64,000 bases of DNA from Achromobacter denitrificans NBRC 15125 (GTDB lineage Bacteria > Pseudomonadota > Gammaproteobacteria > Burkholderiales > Burkholderiaceae_B). Shown one piece after another: positions 16,998-26,044 of this stretch. Both the position numbers and the translations under genes were made by a program. The notes under the pieces are model-generated. The model was given only the letters and a program-made list of their open reading frames with translations. It was not told where the DNA came from and did no database searches. The DNA is taken from assembly GCF_001571365.1 (NCBI RefSeq), contig NZ_BCTQ01000021.1, positions 53,963 to 117,962 on the forward strand, in the 5' to 3' direction. The stretch's first letter is position 1. Each line of letters starts with the position of its first letter.

Positions 16998-17983
16998 CGC
17001 TTCGCATCCCGTTGTTCGCACCAGGCCACCAGGCGGCGGATGCCCGCCTCCAGCGAGACTTCCGGCTCCCATCCGAGCAGGCGCCCGATCTTTTCGCGGC
17101 TGAACGCCAGTTGCGTGCCCACCGAGGCGCGCACGCCTTCCTTCGGCGTGCGGTATTCGGGCGCTAGGTCGGACCGCATGACCTTCAGCAGGGTCGCCAC
17201 CACGTCGTTCAGACTGGTCGCCACGCCGGTGCACACATTCATGCTTTCGCCGGACACGCCGGACTCCATGGCAAGCACGTTGGCCCGCGCCACGTCCGCC
17301 ACGTGGATGTAGTCGTGGACCTCTTTGCCGTCGTCCGGAATCACGGGGCGCTCGCCCCGCTTGATCCGGTCGTAGTTCTCCACGATGTACAGGGCGTTGA
17401 CGCCGCGGTAGTGCTGGCGCTCGCCGTACACCGTGGCGTAGCGCAGCGAGACCGTCTCAACGCCGTGCTTCTGGTGGTAGTGCCGGTTCAGATGCTCGCC
17501 CATGAGCTTGGAGGCCGAGTACAGCGCCGCCGCCGGCTGGAACGGCGCCAGGTTGGACGGCGTGGCTTCGTCCATGACCCCGGGCACGGGCTCGCCATAC
17601 ACCGCGGTGGACGAGGAGAAGATCATCTTCTTCACGCCGCGGTAGCGGCAGGCCTCCAGCACGTTGCTCTGTCCCTGCACGTTCACGGCGATGCCGAGCC
17701 CGGGGTTCTGCGCGAGAGGCAGGGTGAGGAACGCCGCGACGGAGAACACGCCTTGCGCGCCTTCGAAGGCGTCGTAGAGTTCGCCGATCCGCAGGATGTC
17801 TCCCCGCAGGATCTTGATCCGCGGGTCTTTGGGCAGATCGCCCGCCGCTTCGGGCGCGCTCAGGGAATAGTTGTCGAACAGGGTGACCTGCTCGGCGCCG
17901 CGCGCCAGCAGCAGCTCGGCGATGTGGGAGCCGATCAGGCTGACGCCGCCAGTGATGGCGAACCGGTTGCCGGAAATCTTCAT
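16994..17983 (-). CDS. NAD-dependent epimerase/dehydratase (extended SDR, GalE-like)
   Basis: 329-residue extended SDR. The N-terminal TGGVSLIGSHIAELL (residues 9-23) binds NAD. The catalytic set is SSSTAVYGEP, YSASK, and the downstream SLRYATVYGERQ. The length and layout match nucleotide-sugar 4-epimerases, but the surrounding genes are catabolic, so the substrate may be a non-sugar hydroxy acid or an aldonic lactone. The start ATG at 17983 follows GGAAGGGATCACCACC. It lies 35 nt after a Bug receptor gene. Confidence 0.88.
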   Translation of the reverse strand: MKISGNRFAITGGVSLIGSHIAELLLARGAEQVTLFDNYSLSAPEAAGDLPKDPRIKILRGDILRIGELYDAFEGAQGVFSVAAFLTLPLAQNPGLGIAVNVQGQSNVLEACRYRGVKKMIFSSSTAVYGEPVPGVMDEATPSNLAPFQPAAALYSASKLMGEHLNRHYHQKHGVETVSLRYATVYGERQHYRGVNALYIVENYDRIKRGERPVIPDDGKEVHDYIHVADVARANVLAMESGVSGESMNVCTGVATSLNDVVATLLKVMRSDLAPEYRTPKEGVRASVGTQLAFSREKIGRLLGWEPEVSLEAGIRRLVAWCEQRDAKR

Positions 17984-18018
17984 GGTGGTGATCCCTTCCT
18001 TATCGTCAGAAAGCCCGC

Positions 18019-18975
18019 TCAATCCTGGGGCGCGATGCCGGCCTTGCGGATCGCGTCTCCCCAGCTGGCGATCTCGCTCTTGAGAAATGTTCCGAACTCG
18101 TCGGGCGTGGAGGGCTTTACCTCCAGGCCATGGTTCGCATACTTGCCCTGCAGCTTCTTGCTGGCCAGCGCCTGTTTCAGCGATGCCGACAGGCGGTCGA
18201 CGACCGGCTTCGGCATGCCCGCCGGGCCTGCCAGGGCGAACCACACCACCAGCTGGTAGCCTTGCGCGCCCGATTCGTTGAGGGCCGGGATATCGGGCAC
18301 GATGGAGAAGCGCGACGGCGTGGTGACGCCCAGCGCCTTCAGCTTGCCGCCCTGGATCTGCGGGACGGCCAGGGACAGGTCGACGAACATGAAATCCACC
18401 TGCCGGGACATGACGTCGGTGAGCGCCTGCGGCGAACCCTTGTAGGCCACGCTGACCGTCTTGATCCCGCCCATGTCCACCAGCTTCGCGGCGGCCACCT
18501 GCGCGCTGCCGGAGCCGTAGGCATAGGTCAGCTTGCCGGGCTCCTTGCGGCCCAGTTCGAACAGCTCCTTGGCGTTGTTCGGCGCGAATTGCGGAGCGGC
18601 CACCAGCACGATGGGCGATTCCGCGATCATGCCGATGGGCGTCAGGTCGCGTATCGGGTCGTAGGGCAGCTTCTTGAACAGCGTGACGTTGCTGGCCCCC
18701 GTGGTCACGCCCAGCATGACCAGGGTATAGCCGTCGGGCGGCGAGCCCACCGCCGCGTTGACGCCGATGATGCCTTGCGCGCCCGGCTTGTTGTCGACCA
18801 CGATGGGCTGGCGCAGATCCTTCGACATTTCCTCCGCCAGCTCCCGGGCCACCGTGTCGGTGCCGCTGCCTGGCGGGAAGGGCACGATGAGCTTGAGGGG
18901 ACGATCGGGGTAGTCCGCGTGGGCGGCCACGGGCAAAGCCAATGCCAGACAGAACGCCAAGAAAGCTCTTTTCAT
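18019..18975 (-). CDS. Bug/TctC-family periplasmic solute-binding protein
   Basis: 318 residues with a Sec signal peptide (MKRAFLAFCLALALPVAAHA, cleavage near residue 20). Motifs: YPDRPLKLIVPFPPGSGTDTV, VVDNKPGAQGIIGV, PPDGYTLVMLG, VAYKGSPQALTDVM. It lies between an MBL-fold hydrolase (48 nt upstream) and the epimerase (35 nt downstream) in the same orientation. Sequence differs enough from the other Bug proteins here to suggest a different ligand. Confidence 0.93.
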   Translation of the reverse strand: MKRAFLAFCLALALPVAAHADYPDRPLKLIVPFPPGSGTDTVARELAEEMSKDLRQPIVVDNKPGAQGIIGVNAAVGSPPDGYTLVMLGVTTGASNVTLFKKLPYDPIRDLTPIGMIAESPIVLVAAPQFAPNNAKELFELGRKEPGKLTYAYGSGSAQVAAAKLVDMGGIKTVSVAYKGSPQALTDVMSRQVDFMFVDLSLAVPQIQGGKLKALGVTTPSRFSIVPDIPALNESGAQGYQLVVWFALAGPAGMPKPVVDRLSASLKQALASKKLQGKYANHGLEVKPSTPDEFGTFLKSEIASWGDAIRKAGIAPQD

Positions 18976-19023
18976 TGCATGTCTCCAGATTCTGCGTCGT
19001 TGTTGCTCGCCCGAGGGCGGCCG

Positions 19024-19845
19024 TTACTGCGTGAGCGGCGGGACGTCCAGCCTCGCCGCGATTCCTGCCAGGTCCCGCCTGACGGGCGGATACTTCTCCA
19101 TGACCAGCGGGTCGTGGCCCGGGATGATGTGCTCGGGCGACTCGGCCAGCGCCTCGATGCGCGCATAGCCCTGGAACATGTCGCCCACGTGGAATACCAG
19201 CGGGAAGGCGCGGCGCGCTCCGATGTGCTCGTAGAAGTGGCTGGCGTCGGAAGCCAGCACCACCCAGCCGCGGGCGGTGTGCACGCGCACCACCTGCATG
19301 CCGGCCGTGTGGCCGCCGACCCGGTGCACGCTGATGCCGGGGGCGATGTCGCCGTCGCCGTCGTGGAACGCCACGCGGTCGCCGTAGACGAGGCGGATCA
19401 GGCCCGCCACGTGGTCGGGCTCGTAGGCACGACTGTGCACGCCACAGGCCATGTGCCGGCCCGTCGCGTAGTCCATCTCGGCGTCCTGCAGATGGAAGCG
19501 CGCGTTGGGCCAGGCGTCGAAGGTGCCGGCGTGGTCGTTGTGCAGGTGGGTGATGACGATGTCGCGCACGTCGGCCGCCTGCACGCCGATCAGCGCCAGG
19601 GCCTGGACGGGCGTGCGCAGCAGGCTGCGGTGGCGCTTGTCGGCCATGTCCTGGAAGAAGCCGGTGTCCACCAGGACCAGCCGGTCCTGGTTGCGGACGA
19701 CCCAGACGTAGTAATCCAGCGGCATGGGGGCGTCGTGGGGGTCTCCCCCCACGAAGTTGGCGGAACGCAGGGCAGGCCGAGTCGCGTACTTGAGCGCGTA
19801 CACCTCGTAGCTCGGCGGCTCCCCGGCCGTCTGGATCATGGCCAT
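19024..19845 (-). CDS. Metallo-beta-lactamase-fold hydrolase (AHL-lactonase-like)
   Basis: 273-residue dizinc hydrolase. The metal motif is H100-L-H102-N-D104-H105, with further ligands in RVGGHTAGM, VLASDASHF and IIPGHDPLV. This arrangement and the N-terminal VYALKYATR and GGDPHDAPMPLDYYVW fit the N-acyl-homoserine-lactonase-like group. In this operon a catabolic lactone is more likely than a quorum signal. It is paralogous to the gene at 22692. The stop of the neighbouring MmgE/PrpD gene is one base away, so the two are tightly coupled. Confidence 0.9.
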   Translation of the reverse strand: MAMIQTAGEPPSYEVYALKYATRPALRSANFVGGDPHDAPMPLDYYVWVVRNQDRLVLVDTGFFQDMADKRHRSLLRTPVQALALIGVQAADVRDIVITHLHNDHAGTFDAWPNARFHLQDAEMDYATGRHMACGVHSRAYEPDHVAGLIRLVYGDRVAFHDGDGDIAPGISVHRVGGHTAGMQVVRVHTARGWVVLASDASHFYEHIGARRAFPLVFHVGDMFQGYARIEALAESPEHIIPGHDPLVMEKYPPVRRDLAGIAARLDVPPLTQ

Positions 19846-19846
19846 G

Positions 19847-21199
19847 TCAGTTTCCCGCCGGCGACAGCAGCCGCATCAGCTGACCTACGTCCTTGCACTG
19901 TTCGATGTCCGCCACCATGGCGGCGGCCTCGGCCGAGCGCGACGCGCCGATCACCGGAATCGTCAGGCTGTCGAACTTGGCCCGCAGCTCGGCGTCCGAC
20001 ATGGAGTTCTGGATCGAGCCCTTGGGATAGTCGACCTGCGAGACATGCCTGGCGCCGTCGTCCATTTCCACCGTCAGCCTGCACGACACGCCGCGGGGCA
20101 GGGTGTCGTCCACGGTGATCTCCAGCATCTCCGAGAGCTTGACCAGCATGGGCTCCTCCAGGCGCGCGTTGTTGTATTGCGGGAAGAGGGCCTGGCCATC
20201 GGTGAAGGCGACCGCCACGGAGTAGGGCAGGCTGACTTGCGCCTCGTGATAAGTCTGCGGACGGGCGTTCTGGTGATACAACGCCCAGTCGGGATGACGC
20301 GCCATGGTCATGCGCTTGATCCGGTTCAGGTCGGGCGCGTGCTTCTTGCGGATGTCCAGCGCGCAGTCGATGGCGTTGTGTATGGGGCGCGCGCAGGAAT
20401 AGGGCTTGAACTCGATGTCCAGCTGATAGGGCTTGTCCAGGTCCAGCGTCAGCTGGGAAGGATCGCTCGCGTCGGTGAAGGCGCGCAGCCAGCCGCGTTC
20501 GCCCTCGAAGATGGTGGCGGCGCCGGTGAAGCCCAGGTTGGCCATGGCCGCGGCCGTCACGCCGCTGCGCGAGGCCGGGCCGGGATTGAACCGCTTCTGC
20601 ATCGAGGGGCCGTACATTTCCATCAGGCCGCCCGACTGCGCGCCGGCCAGGCCCAGCGCGGAAACGACCTGCTCCGCGGTGTTGTCCAGCAGAAAGCCGG
20701 AAGCGACGGTGGCGCCGAAGATGCCGCAGGTGGGCGTGGTGTGGTAGGCCCGGTTGCGCAGTGAGTTGTTGGCGGCCTTGCTCAGCCGCTCCATCATTTC
20801 GCAGCCGGCCGCCAGCGCGGCGACGAGCGCGCGACCGTCCTTGCCCTTTTGCTCGGCCGTGGCCAGCGCCGCCGAGTACACGGGCGGGCTGAAGTGGAAC
20901 AGCGCGAGCACGTCGATATCGTCCAGCTCCACGCTGTGGGACGAGATCGCATTGGCCAGCGCCGCCTGCATGGCCGGCACCCGCCGTCCGTCGCCGAGCA
21001 GGGTGGCCTGTTCGAAGCCGCCGGTGGACGCGGCGAACTCCCGCGCGATCTTGCCGCTGCCGGTCTGGCTGCCGGCGACCCCGACGCCCAGATAGTCCAG
21101 CAGCAGGCGCTTGACCGCCTTGCGGGTGTCCGGCGTCAGCGTGTCGTAACGGAAGTCGACGAAGTGGGAAGCGAGTTGTTCTGCGATGGTTTTTGCCAT
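19847..21199 (-). CDS. MmgE/PrpD-family protein
   Basis: 450-residue member of the family that includes 2-methylcitrate dehydratase PrpD and cis-aconitate decarboxylase. Recognisable blocks: LLLDYLGVGVAG, SSHSVELDDIDV, AALAAGCEMMERL, HTTPTCGIFGA, GLAGAQSGGLMEMYG, GFTGAATIFEG and FKPYSCARPIHNAID. The product is probably a dehydratase, isomerase or decarboxylase acting on a polycarboxylate. One base separates it from the MBL-fold gene, which suggests consecutive steps: ring opening, then dehydration. Confidence 0.9.
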   Translation of the reverse strand: MAKTIAEQLASHFVDFRYDTLTPDTRKAVKRLLLDYLGVGVAGSQTGSGKIAREFAASTGGFEQATLLGDGRRVPAMQAALANAISSHSVELDDIDVLALFHFSPPVYSAALATAEQKGKDGRALVAALAAGCEMMERLSKAANNSLRNRAYHTTPTCGIFGATVASGFLLDNTAEQVVSALGLAGAQSGGLMEMYGPSMQKRFNPGPASRSGVTAAAMANLGFTGAATIFEGERGWLRAFTDASDPSQLTLDLDKPYQLDIEFKPYSCARPIHNAIDCALDIRKKHAPDLNRIKRMTMARHPDWALYHQNARPQTYHEAQVSLPYSVAVAFTDGQALFPQYNNARLEEPMLVKLSEMLEITVDDTLPRGVSCRLTVEMDDGARHVSQVDYPKGSIQNSMSDAELRAKFDSLTIPVIGASRSAEAAAMVADIEQCKDVGQLMRLLSPAGN

Positions 21200-21245
21200 G
21201 ATGGTTCCGCGGGTTCCTTGAAAAGCTGAATCGGAAAAGAAAGAA

Positions 21246-22646
21246 TCAAGCGCGGGGCGCGCTCACGATGGAAATCAGGTCGTCCAGGCTGGACAGCGTG
21301 TCCAGCCGCGCGCACAGCTCGACCAGCCGGTCGATCCTGTCCGCCGGCAGGCAGGAGCGGACGACGTTGCGGAACTTGTATTCCACGTCGCCGGCCGAGA
21401 TTGGGTTCTCCGGACTGCCGCGCCGGTTCAGGATGCGGTGCGTGAAATCGCGGCCGTCGCGCGTCTTCACCGTCACGGTGGCCGCGTGGCGGAACGGCGG
21501 GCCCATGGCCTCGATCTCCGCATCCTCGTAGGCCTCGGTGCGCCCGATGAGATCGAGCAGCGCCGGGTCGGACAGCCGCTTTTCGTCGTACTGGTCGACG
21601 AAGGCCACGCCGTCGTGCGCGATCACGGCCAGACCGTAGTAGAGGTTCATCTGCGCGGCGGTCACGCCCTGCGCCTTGTACGCCCAGGCGCAGTGCACGT
21701 AGGTCATGTGGCTGACGCCGGCCCGGATCGAGGCGATATCGGCCGCCTTCAGATCGTTGGACCGCATGATGTGCGTCAGCGCGTCCAGCGCGGCGTGGAT
21801 GCTGGTGACGCTGGCATGCGGCTTGTAGCCCACCTTGGCGGTTTCCCAGACCTCGCCCAGGCCGTCGGTCAGGCGCGCGGCGTTGGGCTTGTCGGAATAG
21901 GAACTGAGATAGCCGCCGTAGCTCGCCTCCAGCACGTCGACGATGCCGGTGAAGCCTCGCCTGGCGAGTTCCGCCGCGTACACGCCGCTCTGCGCGGCGC
22001 GCCCCGCGTGGAAGCGCTTGACCATGGCGCCTTCCTGCGCGGCCATCAGGCCGCCGGCCTGCGAGCCGACGATGCCCAGGGCATGCTGCATGCGTTCGGG
22101 ATCCAGTCCCAGGGCCCGGCCGGCAGACGCCGCCGCGACGAACACGCCGGACGTGCCCTGCGGATGGAAGCCGCGATAGAACAGGCTCATCGTCGCGGCA
22201 TTGCCCACGCGGGTGCCGACTTCGTAGCCGGCCACCAGCGCGGCGATCAGGTCGCGCCCGCTCCAGCCGCCGTCGCGCTCGGCGTAGGCCAGGGCCACGG
22301 GCACCGCGAGCGAGCCGGCGTGCACGATGGATTCCTTATGGATGTCGTCCAGCTCGAACGCATGCCCGGCCGTGCCGTTGACCAGCACCGCGTTGGCGAT
22401 CGAGGTCTTCGCGCCGCTGCCCCACAGGCTGGCCATGGGCGCGGCCTGCTCGGCCTCGGTCATCTCCTGCACGCGCCGCGTCCACGGCAGCGTTGCGCCG
22501 TACAGGCAGCAGCCGATGCTGTCCAGCAGGCTGGTCTTCATGCGCTCGACGGCCTCGGCGGGAATGTCCTCGTAGCGGAACTGCGCCGCGAAGCGGGCCA
22601 GGTCGCGGGTGGCGTTTTCCAGAAGCGGGGGTTGTGAACGACTCAT
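21246..22646 (-). CDS. MmgE/PrpD-family protein
   Basis: 466 residues with the same fold as its neighbour but clearly diverged. Blocks: MKTSLLDSIGCCLYG, AFELDDIHKESIVH, ALVAGYEVGTRVG, GFHPQGTSGVF, GIVGSQAGGLMAAQEG, GFTGIVDVLEA, YKPHASVTSIHAALDA. It lies 46 nt upstream of the first MmgE/PrpD gene and 45 nt downstream of a second MBL-fold gene. It has the LYGATLPWTRR-type N-terminus also seen in the 28,385 paralogue (LYGLTTPWGR), so those two form a sub-pair. Confidence 0.9.
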   Translation of the reverse strand: MSRSQPPLLENATRDLARFAAQFRYEDIPAEAVERMKTSLLDSIGCCLYGATLPWTRRVQEMTEAEQAAPMASLWGSGAKTSIANAVLVNGTAGHAFELDDIHKESIVHAGSLAVPVALAYAERDGGWSGRDLIAALVAGYEVGTRVGNAATMSLFYRGFHPQGTSGVFVAAASAGRALGLDPERMQHALGIVGSQAGGLMAAQEGAMVKRFHAGRAAQSGVYAAELARRGFTGIVDVLEASYGGYLSSYSDKPNAARLTDGLGEVWETAKVGYKPHASVTSIHAALDALTHIMRSNDLKAADIASIRAGVSHMTYVHCAWAYKAQGVTAAQMNLYYGLAVIAHDGVAFVDQYDEKRLSDPALLDLIGRTEAYEDAEIEAMGPPFRHAATVTVKTRDGRDFTHRILNRRGSPENPISAGDVEYKFRNVVRSCLPADRIDRLVELCARLDTLSSLDDLISIVSAPRA

Positions 22647-22691
22647 GGGAATGTCTTTGCGGATGAAATGAATGAAAGGGCCGGACGAAGA

Positions 22692-23498
22692 TCAATAGCG
22701 GGGTTCTTCGTCCAGGCGGACGGCGATGCCTTCGAGCGCCGGCGAGGGCGCCGGATAGCGCTGCATCACCAGCGGGTCATGGCCCGGCACGATGTGCTTC
22801 GGGCTGTCGGCCAGCATGTCGAGCTTGTTGTATCCGTCGATCAATTCGCCCACGTGGAATACCGTGGTGAAGGAGCGCTTCTTCTCGAAATGCTCGTAGT
22901 AGTGGCTGCAGTCCGACGCCAGCACCACCCAGCCGCGCCGGGTGTGCACGCGCACGCACTGCAATCCGTGGGTGTGGCCGCCGATGCGGTGCACGCTCAG
23001 GCCCGGCGCCAGTTCGGCGCTCCCCTTGTGGAAGCGAACCCGGTCCTTGTAGACCAGGCGCACCATGCCGATCACCTCGTCCACCTCGTAGCCGTGGTTG
23101 AACTGCCGGTAGCACATGTGGCGCCCGGTGGCGTAGGACATCTCGTCGTCCTGCAGGTGGAAGCGCGCCGCCGGAAAACAATCGAACGTGCCCACGTGGT
23201 CGTAATGCAGATGCGTGATGATCACGTCCTCCACCGTGTCGACGTCCACGTCCAGCAGGGCCAGCGCCTCGGACGGATGGCGCAGCAGCGTGCGGCCGCG
23301 CTTCTTCGCGACCTCGGCGCCGAACCCCGTGTCGACCACGAATTGCCGGCCCTCGCCGCGCACCAGCCATACGTAATAGTCCATGGGCATGGGCGCGTCG
23401 TGAGGGTCGCCGCCGATGAAATGGTTGGCGCGCCTGGCGTCGCGCGTGCCGTAGCGGATGGCGTAGACCTCGTAGTGGGGCAATTCGGTGGCGTTCAT
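22692..23498 (-). CDS. Metallo-beta-lactamase-fold hydrolase (AHL-lactonase-like), paralogue
   Basis: 268 residues from ATG 23498 (MNATELPHYEVYAIRYGT). Metal motif H96-L-H98-Y-D100-H101, then HRIGGHTHGL, VLASDCSHYY and HIVPGHDPLV. It aligns along its full length with the gene at 19024, so it arose by duplication. Each copy is flanked by MmgE/PrpD genes. The frame is open far upstream, but that part is not lactamase-like. 11 nt separate it from the next MmgE/PrpD gene. Confidence 0.9.
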   Translation of the reverse strand: MNATELPHYEVYAIRYGTRDARRANHFIGGDPHDAPMPMDYYVWLVRGEGRQFVVDTGFGAEVAKKRGRTLLRHPSEALALLDVDVDTVEDVIITHLHYDHVGTFDCFPAARFHLQDDEMSYATGRHMCYRQFNHGYEVDEVIGMVRLVYKDRVRFHKGSAELAPGLSVHRIGGHTHGLQCVRVHTRRGWVVLASDCSHYYEHFEKKRSFTTVFHVGELIDGYNKLDMLADSPKHIVPGHDPLVMQRYPAPSPALEGIAVRLDEEPRY

Positions 23499-23509
23499 CG
23501 TTCTCTTCG

Positions 23510-24862
23510 TCAGGAGTGGCTGGCTTGCAGCAGGTCGTTCAGCGGAGTCAGCCCGGGCAGCGCCGGCAGCGACATCGCCATGTCTTTGATGCGGCCGGCG
23601 GACGGGCCGTACAGCGCGCCCGCGGTCAGGTCGAACTTGCGTTCGATGTCGGCCTGCGCGTAGGGCTGTTCCGGCTCGCCCAGCGCGCGGTCCAGGGCGT
23701 AGTCCAGTTCCCGTCCGTCGACGGTCCGCGCGCCGATCATCGCGCCGCGCCGGTCGGGGTAGCCTTCGTCCAGGGCGGCATCGGCGCGTACCCGGATGCG
23801 CGCCATCAATGCGCGCATCTCGGCGTCGGCCAGCGCGGCGTCGGTGTAGCGCCGCGGCATGGCGTCGCCCTTGAGCAGCTTCGCCGCGATGGAAAACGCG
23901 ATGGAGAACTTGGCCTGGTCGGCGTTGGCGGGTTCCGCCACCTCGGCGGCCAGCGTGACGGTATCGACCCTCACGTCCATGGACGCGATGTCGCGGGGCG
24001 CGAGGCCGTGCTCGCGCATCAGGCCCGCCGCGGCGTCCACCGGGGCATGATTGCCGCGGCAGCCGCCGTGCATCTTCAGATAGGTGTTGCCGATGCCCCA
24101 TTGCAGGCCCAGTCCGCGCGTCACGATGTCGGCCGAGGCGGTTCCGGCGTAGGCCTTGAAGAAGCCGCGTTCGATCACGTCGGGAACGCCGTCGGCTCCC
24201 TGGGCGGCATACAGCGCCGATAGCAGGCCGCCTTCGCTGCTGCGGCCGACTTGCAAGGGTTGGCTGCCGGCGTTCTTCAGGGCTTCTTTCAGGCCCGCGC
24301 CGTGGCTGCAGGCAATGGCGATGGCGTGGGCGGCCCGTTCGGCGGGCAGGCGCAGCAACACGGAGGCGGCCGCCGCCGTGGCGGGCGCGGCCAGGATCGC
24401 CGTGCTCTGGAAGCCGCGCTGCACCGTGGACGGGTAGATGGCCCGCCCCAGGCGCAGGAACACCTCGTATCCGGCGACGATGGCGGCGACCAGCTCCGCG
24501 CCGCTCGATCCGCGCTCGCAGGCAAGGGCGAACGCGGCCGGAATCAGCGCCGAGGAGGGATGGCCGCCTGTGTAGCGGCAGCCGTCCTCGAAGTAGGCGG
24601 AATGGGACACCGCGCTGTTGATGATGACGGCGTCGCGCAGGCCGCGCCGGGCCGCGGTGCCCCAGACGGCGATCGGGCCGTCGCCGGGCAGCAGCCCCAA
24701 CAGGCCCCGCTCGGCGCCTTGTTGCACGCCGCTCGCGGCGGCGGCCAGCGTATCCAGCAGCCGCAGCGACACGGCCTGCCGCGCTTCCTCGGGCAGGTGT
24801 TCGGCCTGGACGCCGGCGACGAACCGGCCCAGGACGACGGCGAGGGGGAGGGACTCGGCCAT
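23510..24862 (-). CDS. MmgE/PrpD-family protein
   Basis: 450 residues from ATG 24862 (MAESLPLAVVLG). Blocks: LRLLDTLAAAASGV, SHSAYFEDGCRYTGGHPSS, AAIVAGYEVFLRLGR, GFQSTAILAAPATAA, GFFKAYAGTAS and LKMHGGCRGNHAPVDAA. It is the third MmgE/PrpD member of the cluster and the most divergent, with a CRGNH segment where its relatives have a C-R/A-P/S-I-H type. Two bases separate it from the upstream Bug receptor, so it is the first enzyme of the operon. Confidence 0.9.
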   Translation of the reverse strand: MAESLPLAVVLGRFVAGVQAEHLPEEARQAVSLRLLDTLAAAASGVQQGAERGLLGLLPGDGPIAVWGTAARRGLRDAVIINSAVSHSAYFEDGCRYTGGHPSSALIPAAFALACERGSSGAELVAAIVAGYEVFLRLGRAIYPSTVQRGFQSTAILAAPATAAAASVLLRLPAERAAHAIAIACSHGAGLKEALKNAGSQPLQVGRSSEGGLLSALYAAQGADGVPDVIERGFFKAYAGTASADIVTRGLGLQWGIGNTYLKMHGGCRGNHAPVDAAAGLMREHGLAPRDIASMDVRVDTVTLAAEVAEPANADQAKFSIAFSIAAKLLKGDAMPRRYTDAALADAEMRALMARIRVRADAALDEGYPDRRGAMIGARTVDGRELDYALDRALGEPEQPYAQADIERKFDLTAGALYGPSAGRIKDMAMSLPALPGLTPLNDLLQASHS

Positions 24863-24864
24863 GC

Positions 24865-25881
24865 TCAATCCACCCTCAGGCCGATGTCGTTGATGACGTC
24901 GCGCCACTTGATCACGTCGGCGCGCACCCGGGCGGAAGCCGACTCGGGGCTGTCGCCCACCACCTCGGCGCCTTGCTCGGCGTAGAGCTTCTTGATGTCG
25001 GGCGAATTCAGCGCGCGGACGACGTCGGCATTGAGCTTGTCGACGACGGGCTTGGGCGTGCCCGTCGGCGTGAACAGGCCATACCAGGTGTCGGCCTCGT
25101 ATCCTTTGAGTCCGCTTTCGTCCAAGGTGGGCAGGTCGGCCGCCGAGGACGGGCGCTTGGCGCTGGTGGTGGCCAGGCCGCGCAGCTGGCCGGACTTGAT
25201 GTACGGGAGCGCCACGGGGGCATTCACCATCATCGCCTGCACGCGGCCGGCGATCAGGTCGGTGACGGCGGGGCCGGTGCCCTTGTAGGGCACGTGCGTG
25301 ATCTTCACGTCGGCCATGCGCTCAAGGATTTCCATGGCCAGATGCGGCGGCGTGCCGTTGCCGGGCGAGGCGAAGTTCAGCTGGCCGGGCTGGGCGCGCA
25401 CGTATTCCAGGAATTCCGCCGCCGTTTTCGCCGGCAGGGAGGCCGGCACCGCCAGGATGTTCGGGGTGCTGACCAGCATGGTGACCGCGGCGAAGTCGCG
25501 CACGGCGTCGTAGCCGGCCGACTTGTACAAGGCCTGGTTGGCCGCCAGGGTGATGACCGGCGTGAAGAGCAGGGTATAGCCGTCGGGGGCGGACTTCGCC
25601 GTGGCCGCGGCGCCCAGGTTGCCGCCCGCGCCGCCGCGGTTCTCGATGACCACCGGCTGGCCCCAGTATTCCCCCAGCCGCTGCGCCAGCGGGCGGGCCA
25701 GGATGTCGGTGCCGCCTCCCGGCGGGAACGGCACGATCAGCTTCACCGGGCGGGCGGGAAAGGAGCCGGCGGATCCCTCCGCCGCCAGCGCCGCGCTGCC
25801 CAGGAAAAACAGGGCCGAGGCCGCCAGGGCCAGTGTTCGCCGGGTCTGGCGGGCAGCAGTTCGGGTGTCGGATATTCCCAC
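24865..25881 (-). CDS. Bug/TctC-family periplasmic solute-binding protein, first gene of the leftward cluster
   Basis: 338 residues from a GTG at 25881, which has GGAGAC eight bases upstream and gives a normal signal peptide (RRTLALAASALFFLGSAALA). The frame is open to an ATG at 25974, but that would add about 30 atypical residues. Motifs: PARPVKLIVPFPPGGGTDIL, IENRGGAGGNLG, APDGYTLLFTP, HVPYKGTGPAVTDLIAG. It diverges from a LysR gene, and the spacer holds a strong dyad, so it is probably the regulated entry gene of the operon. Confidence 0.88.
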   Translation of the reverse strand: MGISDTRTAARQTRRTLALAASALFFLGSAALAAEGSAGSFPARPVKLIVPFPPGGGTDILARPLAQRLGEYWGQPVVIENRGGAGGNLGAAATAKSAPDGYTLLFTPVITLAANQALYKSAGYDAVRDFAAVTMLVSTPNILAVPASLPAKTAAEFLEYVRAQPGQLNFASPGNGTPPHLAMEILERMADVKITHVPYKGTGPAVTDLIAGRVQAMMVNAPVALPYIKSGQLRGLATTSAKRPSSAADLPTLDESGLKGYEADTWYGLFTPTGTPKPVVDKLNADVVRALNSPDIKKLYAEQGAEVVGDSPESASARVRADVIKWRDVINDIGLRVD

Positions 25882-25994
25882 GGTTTTTGTCTCCGGATGC
25901 GCGTCGTGCTTGCGGCGCGCTTTCTCGTAATGGGTTGATGCCTGCAGTCTAATTACGCTATAAAAACGGATCAATTACTCGAAATTCAAAATAC

Positions 25995-26013
25995 TAGTGA
26001 ATTGATTTCACTA
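25995..26013. promoter_or_regulatory. LysR-type operator dyad between the Bug operon and its regulator
   Basis: TAGTGAA-N5-TTCACTA is a perfect 7-bp inverted repeat in an AT-rich stretch (about 25,940-26,030) that stands out from the GC-rich genes on both sides. It lies 32 bp from the LysR start and 114 bp from the start of the leftward operon. That is the usual position for a LysR-family regulatory site acting on both promoters. Confidence 0.65.
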
Positions 26014-26044
26014 AAGTGATTCGCGAGAAAAGGGGAGGCGGAAG

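Noticed and set aside
19024..23498. Quorum-quenching role for the AHL-lactonase-like enzymes
   Set aside because: Similarity to the lactonase group is real, but both genes are embedded between MmgE/PrpD genes in a catabolic operon, and no luxI/luxR gene is present. A catabolic lactone is more likely.
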